19,651 bases of DNA from HRBIN24 sp035574155 (lineage in GTDB: Bacteria; Chloroflexota; Dehalococcoidia; SM23-28-2; HRBIN24): the NCBI GenBank assembly GCA_035574155.1, contig DATLZD010000028.1, positions 1 through 19,651 on the forward strand, given 5' to 3'. Positions within the stretch are counted from its first letter, which is position 1. Every line of letters begins with the position of its first letter. Position numbers and translations under genes: made by a program. The notes under the pieces are model-generated. The model was not told the DNA's origin. It searched no databases and worked only from the letters and a program-made list of their open reading frames with translations. Of the stretch, positions 8,111-14,038 are shown piece after piece.

Positions 8111-8469
8111 GACGCTCCCAGCATCTCCTCCAGCACCTGCTTCAGGACGACGGCGTTGTTGTGCTCCTGGTCCTGGGCACTATAGACCAGGGTCACGGTC
8201 CCGTCGCGTGCCTTCTCAGCCAATTGCCGCAGCAGGGCCTGACGACCTGGTTCCTGCAGCTCTTGCCGGTAGCGCTCTTGGAACTGGGACCATTTTGCGG
8301 GGTCGTGGCCGAACCAGCGCCGCAGGTCGTCGCTGGGGGCTAGGTCCCGTAGCCAGCCCTGCAGCTGCAGAGCGCTCTTACTTAGACCACGGGGCCAGAG
8401 ACGGTCCACCAAGTAACGCTCCCCGTCATCGGGGGACGGGGGATCGTAGGCGCGCTTGACCCTGATCAC
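8107..8469 (-). CDS. DUF488 family protein (YeaO-like)
   Basis: A DUF488-family protein of unknown biochemical function, common as a small stand-alone protein in bacteria and archaea. Family signatures are clear: LVDRLWPRGLSK near residues 20-31, WFGHDPAKW near 52-60, and LVYSAQDQEHNNAVVL near 92-107. I set the start at the GTG at 8469, giving VIRVKRAYD, which matches the usual family N-terminus (MIRLKRxYD). An in-frame ATG at 8493 would place a perfect TATAAT inside the coding region and add eight residues not seen in the family. The last bases overlap the GTG start of the PAS gene. Confidence 0.88.
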   Translation of the reverse strand: MIRVKRAYDPPSPDDGERYLVDRLWPRGLSKSALQLQGWLRDLAPSDDLRRWFGHDPAKWSQFQERYRQELQEPGRQALLRQLAEKARDGTVTLVYSAQDQEHNNAVVLKQVLEEMLGAS

Positions 8470-8475
8470 GAGGCT

Positions 8476-8481
8476 ATTATA
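8476..8481 (-). promoter_or_regulatory. consensus -10 (TATAAT) giving a leaderless DUF488-PAS transcript
   Basis: TATAAT on the minus strand ends six bases before the GTG at 8469. Transcription would thus begin at or next to the first base of the start codon. No Shine-Dalgarno sequence and no convincing -35 are present. The upstream gene ends at 8536, leaving a short gap for promoter binding. Confidence 0.5.
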
Positions 8482-8535
8482 GAGCAGTCCCAACGAAGCC
8501 CAGATATAGCCCCTCGGCGGCCTGCAGGACTTATC

Positions 8536-9228
8536 TCAAGAGGCCTCCTTGGGCGGCAGCACCTCTCCTCGCGACGAGAGGATGCCGACGCCGGTGGCCT
8601 CCCCGGCGCTGACGGCGTCGGGATACACGCGCAGGCCATAGGCATAGGGGATGTAGGGCGGTGATACGCCCGCCCTCTCCATCATCTCCCTCCAGTTGGG
8701 GTCGCCCAGATGGGCCGCCAGGTGAAAGACGTCGCCCCGGCGGAGCCTGACCTTGGCCTCGGCCACCGCCCACAGGTGGCGGCCATCGGGCGACTGAACG
8801 GGCAGGACGACGTCCACCTCGCCGTCGAAGGATATGGGCCGGGGTTCCCCGAGGACGCGGTAGCCCTTCTGGCGCATGATATAGGGGAGCACATCGTCCA
8901 GGTCGGTCTCGATGCTCCCGCCCACCACGTTGGAGAGGGTGCCGACCTCTTTCTGGAGGGCAGCAACTGCCTGCTGTAGGCCCATCATGGCCTCCGCCAG
9001 CCTCTCTACCGCCGCCTCCAGACGGTCCAGTCGCTCCTCGCTGCGCCGCTGCGCCTCCGCCAGGGCCACGACGTTCCCGGACAGATCCCGGATCAGAGCC
9101 GGCAGCGAGAGGAGCTCCTCCGTGAGGACGTAGCGGCGCACCTCGTCGCGGAGCTCGGGGTTCTCGCGCAGGAGGCGGATGAGGTCCTGGGCGCTCCTGA
9201 TCTCTTGTGCCATAGCCTCCTCAATCAT
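8536..9228 (-). CDS. DUF3782-type coiled-coil protein with PD-(D/E)XK nuclease-like domain
   Basis: A 230-residue protein in two parts. The N-terminal half (about 46-98) is a strong heptad coiled coil (SEERLDRLEAAVERLAEAM and following). The C-terminal part looks like a restriction-endonuclease-like fold: Glu107 in SIETDLDD, Asp139 in GEVDVV and Glu157-Ala-Lys159 in AVAEAKV, i.e. the E...D-(X)17-ExK arrangement of PD-(D/E)XK enzymes. This layout fits the DUF3782 family, which is common in thermophiles and cyanobacteria but has no proven substrate. The start is ATG at 9228; an internal ATG at 9213 has a GAGGAGG immediately before it, but that is too close to be ideal. It stands alone between a hairpin region and the DUF488 gene. 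Confidence 0.75.
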   Translation of the reverse strand: MIEEAMAQEIRSAQDLIRLLRENPELRDEVRRYVLTEELLSLPALIRDLSGNVVALAEAQRRSEERLDRLEAAVERLAEAMMGLQQAVAALQKEVGTLSNVVGGSIETDLDDVLPYIMRQKGYRVLGEPRPISFDGEVDVVLPVQSPDGRHLWAVAEAKVRLRRGDVFHLAAHLGDPNWREMMERAGVSPPYIPYAYGLRVYPDAVSAGEATGVGILSSRGEVLPPKEAS

Positions 9229-9277
9229 ATCACCGATACGGGACGTGTTGCTATCAATTTCAGTTGGACGGCTCTCG

Positions 9278-9324
9278 CCCTCTGATAAATATCAGAGGGG
9301 GCGGTAGGTGTCTACCGCCCCCTC
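9278..9324 (-). terminator. two overlapping hairpins downstream of nrdJ2
   Basis: Hairpin A pairs 9278-9287 with 9290-9299 (10 perfect pairs). Hairpin B pairs 9295-9307 with 9312-9324 (13 pairs, G+C-rich, loop of four). The two share 9295-9299, so they cannot form together. On the minus strand B is transcribed first, 38 bases after the nrdJ2 stop. There is no long U-run after either, so this is a likely but non-classical terminator, or a processing/stability structure. Confidence 0.55.
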
Positions 9325-9361
9325 CCGCTATTGGAGGCCGCAAGTGGGCCCCACGTCTGCC

Positions 9362-12121
9362 TCAGCCGCAGCCGGTGGTGGTGCCGCAGTTGTCGCAGCA
9401 GTAGCAGGCACCCCGGCGGACCATGATCCAGCCGCAGGCCGGACAGGGCGGCGCATCGTCGCGGCCGTGGCCGTTGGCCCTCGCCTCCACCACCGGCAGG
9501 GCCAGTTGCCTCGGCCCCTCGCGCGACAGCTTCTCCCGAACCGCAGGCGATAGCACCCCCAGCTCCTCCTTCTCCTCCTCCGACAGGAACTGCGACGCCA
9601 GCCAGCGGAATATGTAGTCCACGATGCTCTGGGCCACCGGTATCTCGGGGTTCTCGGTGCGGCCTGACGGCTCGAAGCGCATGTGACTGAACTTGTAGAC
9701 CAGGTCCCGCAGCGGCACGCCATACTGCAACGCCAGGGAGATGGCCGTGGCGAAGGCGTCCATGGTCCCCGAGAGCGTGCTCCCCTCCTTGGCCATGGTG
9801 ATGAAGATCTCCCCGGGCGAGCCGTCCTCGTAGAGGCCCACGGTGATGTAGCCCTCGTGCCCCTCGATAGAGAACTTGTGAGTCAGGGACCTGCGCGTGT
9901 CGGGCAGGCGGCGGCGCACCGGCCTCGGCTCCTCCTTTTTGCCCTCCACGTCCTCCTTGCGGGTGGTCAGCACCTGCACGTTCTTGGAGTTGTCGCGGTA
10001 GATGGCCAGCGCCTTCAGCCCGTGGCGCCACCCCTCGATGAAGGCCTGCTCCACGTCCTCCACGGTAGCGTCCTCAGGCAGGTTCACCGTCTTGGAAATG
10101 GCACCCGAGATGAAGGGCTGCACGGCGCCCATCATCCGTATGTGGCCCATCCAGTGGATGGAGCGCTGGCCTCCCGGCGCCTTGAAGGCGCAGTCGAACA
10201 CCGGCAGGTGCTCCTCCCGCAGGTGGGGCGCTCCCTCGATGGTGCCCCGGGAGTCGATGTAGGCCATGATCTCCTCGATCTGCTCGGGGGCATATCCCAG
10301 CCGCCGGAGGGCCCTGGGCACCGCCCTGTTTACCAGGCGCATGACGCCGCCGCCCACCAGGGCCTTATATTTCACCAGCGCCAGCTCCGGCTCGATGCCG
10401 GTGGTGTCGCAGTCCATCATGAAGCTGATGGTGCCCGTGGGGGCGATGACGCTCACCTGGGCGTTGCGGTACCCGTGTTCCTCCCCCAGGGCAAGGGCCT
10501 CGTCCCAGGCCGCCTGGGCTGCCGCCACCAGCTCCCGCAGGCCGGGCACCCTCTCTGCCCAGGCAGGCTCGCCCGCCTCCGGCGCCCCGGCCAGGCGGCC
10601 ATACCGCCCCAGCTCGTAGATGCGGTAGGCGTGCTCCCGGTGCTTGCGGATGACCCGCAACATGGGGTCCCGGTTGCGCTCGTAGCCGGCGAAGGGGCCC
10701 ATGCGCCGGGCGATGCGGGCCGAGACGGCATAGGCGTGGCCGGTCATGAGGGCAGTCAGGGCAGCGGCGTAGGCCCGCCCCTCCTCAGAGTCGTAGGGCA
10801 GGCCCAGGGTCATGAGCAGGGCCCCCAAGTTGGAGTAGCCCAGGCCCAGCTGGCGGTAGTCCCGGGCGTTGCGCTCGATCTTCTCGGTCGGGTACGAGGA
10901 GTTATCGACGATGATCTCCTGGGCGGTGATCATGACCGCCACCGCCTGCTTAAAGGCCTCCACATCGAAGGTGTCGTCCTCCCGCAGGAACTTGAGCAGG
11001 TTGAGGGAGGCCAGGTTGCAGGCCGAGTCGTCCAGGTGCATGTACTCGGAGCAGGGGTTGCTGGCGTTGATGCGCCCCGAGTTGGGGCAGGTATGCCAGT
11101 CGTTGATGGTGGTGTCATACTGGATGCCCGGGTCGGCGCACTCCCAGGCGGCCTGGGCCATCTGCCGCAGCAGGTCGCGGGCGCGGTAGGTCTGGCAGAC
11201 CTCGCCGGTGGTCACGTAGCGGGTCTGCCACTCCCCGTCCTCCAGCACTGCCCGCATGAACTCGTCGCTGACGCGGACCGAGTTGTTGGCGTTCTGGTAC
11301 TGGATGCTGATCCAGAGCTCCGAGTCCAGGGAGGGGTCCCAGCCAGCCTGCACCAGGGCACGGGCCTTGCGCTCCTCCTTGGCCTTGCACCAGATGAACT
11401 CCTCGATGTCGGGATGGTCCACGTTCAGGACCACCATCTTGGCCGCCCGTCGCGTCTTGCCCCCCGACTTGATGGTGCCGGCGATGGCGTCGGCCCCTCG
11501 CATGAAGGAGACGGGCCCCGAGGCGATGCCGCCCGAGGAGAGGCGCTCCCTGGAGGAGCGCAGGGGCGACAGGTTGATGCCGGCACCGGACCCGCCCTTG
11601 AAGATCTTTCCCTCCGTCTTATACCAGTCCAGGATGGACTCCATGGAGTCCTCAATGGAGAGGATGAAGCAGGCCGAGCACTGGGGCCGCTCCTCGATGC
11701 CCACGTTGAACCAGACGGGAGAGTTGAAGCAGGCGTACTGGTGCAAGAGCAGGAACTTCAGCTCCTCCCGGAAGGTCTCCATCTCCTCCTGGGACGAGAA
11801 GTAGCCGCCCTTCTGGCCCCAGGAGGCGATGGTGTCCACCACGCGGGAGATGAGCTGGCGGACGGAGCGCTCCCGCTGGGGCGTGCCCAGGGGCCCGCGG
11901 AAGTACTTGGAGGCGACGACGTTGGTGGCCTGTTGTGACCAGGCCTTGGGGAACTCCACGTCCTCCTGCTGGAAGACGGGCCTGCCGTCGGGCCCCTCGA
12001 TGAGGGCGGTGCGCCGCTCCCACTCCACCTGGTCGAAGGGGTCCACCCCCGGCCGGGTGAAGAAGCGGGCGAGGTAGTCCAGGTGCTGCCCTGTGGTCTG
12101 GCCCCGTGCCTCGATCAGCAT
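9362..12121 (-). CDS. nrdJ: adenosylcobalamin-dependent (class II) ribonucleotide reductase, long paralogue
   Basis: A 919-residue class II RNR. It has the same chemistry as the enzyme at 5274-7589 but belongs to the longer subtype, with an extra N-terminal region (about 1-120) and insertions. The radical-site motif is NPCSE (355-359, Cys357/Glu359), with redox partners Cys151 (SACFIL) and Cys368 (DSACNL). The phosphate loop is APTGTIS (560-566). A TSCPD domain (about 745-842) precedes a linker and a cysteine-rich tail with Cys893/896, 906/908/909, 912 and 918. No ATP-cone is present. The ATG at 12121 has AGGAGG six bases upstream. It follows a 13-codon leader ORF, and upstream of that a DUF3800 gene separates it from nrdR, its expected regulator. 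Dual class II enzymes may serve different growth states; that is inference. Confidence 0.97.
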   Translation of the reverse strand: MLIEARGQTTGQHLDYLARFFTRPGVDPFDQVEWERRTALIEGPDGRPVFQQEDVEFPKAWSQQATNVVASKYFRGPLGTPQRERSVRQLISRVVDTIASWGQKGGYFSSQEEMETFREELKFLLLHQYACFNSPVWFNVGIEERPQCSACFILSIEDSMESILDWYKTEGKIFKGGSGAGINLSPLRSSRERLSSGGIASGPVSFMRGADAIAGTIKSGGKTRRAAKMVVLNVDHPDIEEFIWCKAKEERKARALVQAGWDPSLDSELWISIQYQNANNSVRVSDEFMRAVLEDGEWQTRYVTTGEVCQTYRARDLLRQMAQAAWECADPGIQYDTTINDWHTCPNSGRINASNPCSEYMHLDDSACNLASLNLLKFLREDDTFDVEAFKQAVAVMITAQEIIVDNSSYPTEKIERNARDYRQLGLGYSNLGALLMTLGLPYDSEEGRAYAAALTALMTGHAYAVSARIARRMGPFAGYERNRDPMLRVIRKHREHAYRIYELGRYGRLAGAPEAGEPAWAERVPGLRELVAAAQAAWDEALALGEEHGYRNAQVSVIAPTGTISFMMDCDTTGIEPELALVKYKALVGGGVMRLVNRAVPRALRRLGYAPEQIEEIMAYIDSRGTIEGAPHLREEHLPVFDCAFKAPGGQRSIHWMGHIRMMGAVQPFISGAISKTVNLPEDATVEDVEQAFIEGWRHGLKALAIYRDNSKNVQVLTTRKEDVEGKKEEPRPVRRRLPDTRRSLTHKFSIEGHEGYITVGLYEDGSPGEIFITMAKEGSTLSGTMDAFATAISLALQYGVPLRDLVYKFSHMRFEPSGRTENPEIPVAQSIVDYIFRWLASQFLSEEEKEELGVLSPAVREKLSREGPRQLALPVVEARANGHGRDDAPPCPACGWIMVRRGACYCCDNCGTTTGCG

Positions 12122-12339
12122 GTGCGCCCTCCTCTGCCGCCTATGAGCCCGAGTCGCCCCGGTCCGCGACTCTCTCGTCCATTGCCACCTCCTCGCTCAG
12201 TAGCTGCGCTTGGCTGCTCGCCCGTTGCCGTCCGTAGCTGAGGCCTCTCAGGCCCTGCGTGTTCGCGCCCCACCGTCCACAAAAGTCCTGCCCCTGTGGC
12301 CTCCCTCACCAACTAAATAAGGCTTGTTGCTGGCCGTGC
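12122..12339 (-). other. 5' leader region of nrdJ2
   Basis: This 218-base gap separates the DUF3800 gene from nrdJ2. It holds the leader ORF and its hairpin (listed separately), a small CTGAG/CTCAG hairpin at 12238-12251, and a 7-base direct repeat (CAGCTAC on the minus strand). I found no cobalamin riboswitch core or B12 box, no NrdR box and no convincing promoter. A 65-codon frame crossing the region has no sign of being coding. Confidence 0.5.
12141..12182 (-). CDS. 13-residue leader ORF upstream of nrdJ2
   Basis: A short frame, MDERVADRGDSGS, starts at the ATG at 12182 with a perfect AGGAGG five bases upstream and ends at TAG (12143-12141), 19 bases before the nrdJ2 start. A 7-bp inverted repeat, GAGTCGC/GCGACTC (12151-12157 with 12166-12172), lies inside the frame, so a translating ribosome would melt it. 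There is no run of one amino acid as in classical attenuators. It could regulate or couple nrdJ2 translation, or be a chance ORF with a good ribosome site. Confidence 0.45.
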   Translation of the reverse strand: MDERVADRGDSGS

Positions 12340-13206
12340 TCATAGCAGCCCCCTCAATGGCAGTGCCAACGCTGCATGCCCACCTTGCTTCCTACGACCA
12401 CGGCTTCCAGGGCTGTCATCCCACCAGAAGTTGATGGGACACCTACCGTTATGGGTCTGGAGCCGCCTATTACTCTCGATCCCCAATGGCCACTTGCGCT
12501 TACGGGCTTGAGCTAGCAGGTGAAATACAGCAGCTGCTCTCCCAGAAATGCTGCGTGATTCTAACTGGCAGTTGTCTTCGACGCCCGGCAGCAAGCGTTG
12601 ACCCGATCTCGCTTTAATGGCCATAAAGCGTGTAGCCACATAGATAGGCATCCCCGCAAAGAAGTCCGCCAGAGCAATGGCCGGCCTGACGGCCTTCGAA
12701 TCTGGGTCTTTGATCACAGCTACCCACCGGCTGACTACGCCGGGCGGGCGCAGCTTCTGTCTTAACCGTGGCCAATTGACACAGTTATGATGGTCAGGAT
12801 AAATGACGCATTTCACTAATGGCCCCCATCGGTTCGCCACGACCTGGCGAATTAACTTGAGCATCATCTCTTCAAGCACATAACCGTCAGCCTTGTTTCG
12901 TAGCGATTGCGGAAGCTTGCGCGTGTCCCAACATAGGGTATCGACACGCATAGCCTTGTGCTCAGCCTCCCGAACCACTAAGTCTATGAGCTTAATCGCT
13001 ATGAGCTTGCGGTTTGTATCGCTGTCCAGCCGGCTCCACGAAAAACTCTTTGAGGCACTAAGAATGTTCAAGAGTTCGTTCTCGATTCTCTGAAAACCGT
13101 GCCTTTCAATGGTGACCAAGCAGACAGCACGATATGGATTTGCGTTCCAGCCCGATTCGTCCATTACGCCAATGAGCTCCACAGGCTGCGGCCGATTACC
13201 CCACAT
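12340..13206 (-). CDS. DUF3800 domain protein (RNase H-like), probably acquired
   Basis: A 288-residue DUF3800-type protein. The family signature DESG is at 16-19, an acidic position follows in YPDHHN (Asp138), and the C-terminal LADFFAG is at 179-185 (Asp181). These spaced acidic residues fit the RNase H-like fold proposed for the family; no reaction is established. Base composition is unlike its neighbours: three 60-base blocks (12541, 12961, 13021) count to 57, 48 and 48% G+C, against 75% in ftsZ. It also uses A/T-ending codons more freely. The ATG at 13206 overlaps the end of nrdR by 11 bases and follows AAGGCGAG; a later in-frame ATG (residue 15) is possible. It sits between nrdR and nrdJ2, which are commonly adjacent. 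No transposase or repeats flank it. Such genes are typical accessory cargo. Confidence 0.72.
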   Translation of the reverse strand: MWGNRPQPVELIGVMDESGWNANPYRAVCLVTIERHGFQRIENELLNILSASKSFSWSRLDSDTNRKLIAIKLIDLVVREAEHKAMRVDTLCWDTRKLPQSLRNKADGYVLEEMMLKLIRQVVANRWGPLVKCVIYPDHHNCVNWPRLRQKLRPPGVVSRWVAVIKDPDSKAVRPAIALADFFAGMPIYVATRFMAIKARSGQRLLPGVEDNCQLESRSISGRAAAVFHLLAQARKRKWPLGIESNRRLQTHNGRCPINFWWDDSPGSRGRRKQGGHAALALPLRGLL

Positions 13207-13780
13207 CTCGCCTTACCCTACCTAAGCGGCGCACACCGACCTTTGGCTCTAGCCTTTTCTGCCTTGTCAGGCCACGACTCCTTAACTGATCCGGCAGGAG
13301 TACCAGTTGGCCGGGGGGGACTTCGGGGCGGGGCCAGCCGGCCTTGAGGGCCTCCAGCTCCCGCTCCAGCTCGTCCACGTCGGCGAAGGCCCGGTAGACG
13401 CTGGCGAAGCGGATGTAGGCGATGCGGTCCAGCCGCCGCAGCTCCTCCATCACCAGGTCGCCGATGTAGCTGGTGGGCACCTCCGCCTTGCTCAGGGCGT
13501 AGACCTCCCGTTCCACCCGCTCCACCAGCTCCTCCAAGGCCCCGGTGGGGATGGGCCGCTTCTCGCAGGCCTTGCGGACCCCCGCCAGCACCTTCTCGCG
13601 GGAGAAGGGCTCCCGGCGGCCGTCCTTCTTCACCACCATCACGTTCTCCAGCTCCACCCGCTCCATGGTGCTGAAGCGCCGACCGCAGGCCAGGCACTCC
13701 CGCCGGCGCCGGATCCCCCCCGGCCCCGGCCGGGAGTCCATCACCCGCGACTCCGGATGGCCACAGAACGGACATTCCAT
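13196..13780 (-). CDS. nrdR: NrdR transcriptional repressor of ribonucleotide reductase genes, extended C-terminus
   Basis: NrdR is a nucleotide-sensing repressor of RNR operons. The zinc ribbon has Cys3/Cys6 and Cys29/Cys32; an ATP-cone covers about 47-137 (VVKKDGRREPFSREKV near the start). The family normally ends near 150-160 residues, just after the FADVDELERELEALK run (133-147). Here 47 more residues follow, mostly basic (LRSRGLTRQKRLEPK and on), encoded in DNA of lower G+C than the core (57% at 13201-13260). I chose the ATG at 13780, giving MECPFC, the conserved family start. A GTG at 13819 in the same frame lies inside an NrdR box and upstream of the predicted transcription start, so it is not used. 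Its own promoter carries two NrdR boxes, implying autoregulation. It ends by overlapping the DUF3800 gene. Confidence 0.95.
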   Translation of the reverse strand: MECPFCGHPESRVMDSRPGPGGIRRRRECLACGRRFSTMERVELENVMVVKKDGRREPFSREKVLAGVRKACEKRPIPTGALEELVERVEREVYALSKAEVPTSYIGDLVMEELRRLDRIAYIRFASVYRAFADVDELERELEALKAGWPRPEVPPGQLVLLPDQLRSRGLTRQKRLEPKVGVRRLGRVRRDVG

Positions 13781-13809
13781 ACTCTCGCCCCTCGGCGAAG
13801 GCGCCACAA

Positions 13810-13838
13810 AGCATACCACAACATCTTGGGTCTGTCAA
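13810..13838 (-). promoter_or_regulatory. sigma70-type promoter of nrdR
   Basis: The minus strand shows TTGACA (13838-13833), a 17-bp spacer and TATGCT (13815-13810). The predicted start is near 13803, giving a leader of about 23 bases before the ATG at 13780. The -35 is a perfect match and the -10 has one mismatch from TATACT-type hexamers. An NrdR box fills the spacer. Confidence 0.78.
13817..13830 (-). promoter_or_regulatory. NrdR box 1 (between -35 and -10)
   Basis: CACAACATCTTGGG on the plus strand, one mismatch from a perfect CACAA-N4-TTGTG inverted repeat. It lies wholly within the 17-bp promoter spacer, where bound NrdR would block RNA polymerase. Confidence 0.72.
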
Positions 13839-13847
13839 GCGTCTTGG

Positions 13848-13861
13848 CACAACATCTTGTG
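13848..13861 (-). promoter_or_regulatory. NrdR box 2 (upstream of -35)
   Basis: CACAACATCTTGTG, a perfect CACAA-N4-TTGTG inverted repeat. It begins exactly 31 bp from box 1, three helical turns, which is the paired arrangement known for NrdR operators. Confidence 0.78.
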
Positions 13862-13863
13862 TT

Positions 13864-13883
13864 ATGTCCACACCTTGTCCACA
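13864..13883 (+). promoter_or_regulatory. pair of DnaA-box-like 9-mers, forward
   Basis: ATGTCCACA (13864-13872) and TTGTCCACA (13875-13883) occur in tandem, 11 bp apart. The second is a perfect match to the DnaA box form used in high-G+C bacteria. Binding is inferred, not shown. Confidence 0.35.
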
Positions 13884-13967
13884 GGCCTATAAAAGTGTCA
13901 AGTAAGGCCCGCCGGTGCCCGTTATGGCCGCCTGGAGGGCCTCCCGGGGCGCCCCTCGGCCCCAGTC

Positions 13968-13987
13968 CGTGGACAAGCTGTGGAAAT
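13968..13987 (-). promoter_or_regulatory. pair of DnaA-box-like 9-mers, reverse
   Basis: On the minus strand, TTGTCCACG (13976-13968) and ATTTCCACA (13987-13979), again 11 bp apart and in the opposite orientation to the pair at 13864-13883. Each departs from the consensus at one or two bases. Confidence 0.3.
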
Positions 13988-13992
13988 AGCTT

Positions 13993-14016
13993 GGGGGCGA
14001 CCCGGCGGCCGCCCCC
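13993..14016 (-). terminator. possible ftsZ terminator hairpin
   Basis: GGGGGCG (13993-13999) pairs with CGCCCCC (14010-14016), 23 bases after the ftsZ stop. The stem is short and no U-run follows, so termination is uncertain. Confidence 0.3.
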
Positions 14017-14038
14017 CGCCGTTGCTGCCTTCAGTCAG

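Noticed and set aside
9683..11938. A 751-codon open frame on the plus strand
   Set aside because: It lies entirely opposite nrdJ2, whose protein motifs are unmistakable. Its product is rich in His/Gly/Val/Leu with no domain, as expected from the antisense frame of a high-G+C gene.
12115..12312. A 65-codon minus-strand frame upstream of nrdJ2
   Set aside because: It overlaps the nrdJ2 start, lacks a ribosome site of the quality seen for the 13-codon ORF, and has Gly/Arg-rich composition typical of a chance frame.
12122..12339. Cobalamin riboswitch ahead of a B12-dependent enzyme gene
   Set aside because: GGCAACGGG at about 12222 slightly recalls the conserved core, but no B12 box and no GCCACTG-type element is present at the right distance. 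The leader is also too short for a full riboswitch plus expression platform.
13781..14038. Replication origin between ftsZ and nrdR
   Set aside because: Four DnaA-like sites alone are not enough: there is no long A+T-rich unwinding stretch and no dnaA, dnaN or parAB genes nearby. It is kept as a finding about DnaA-like sites only.
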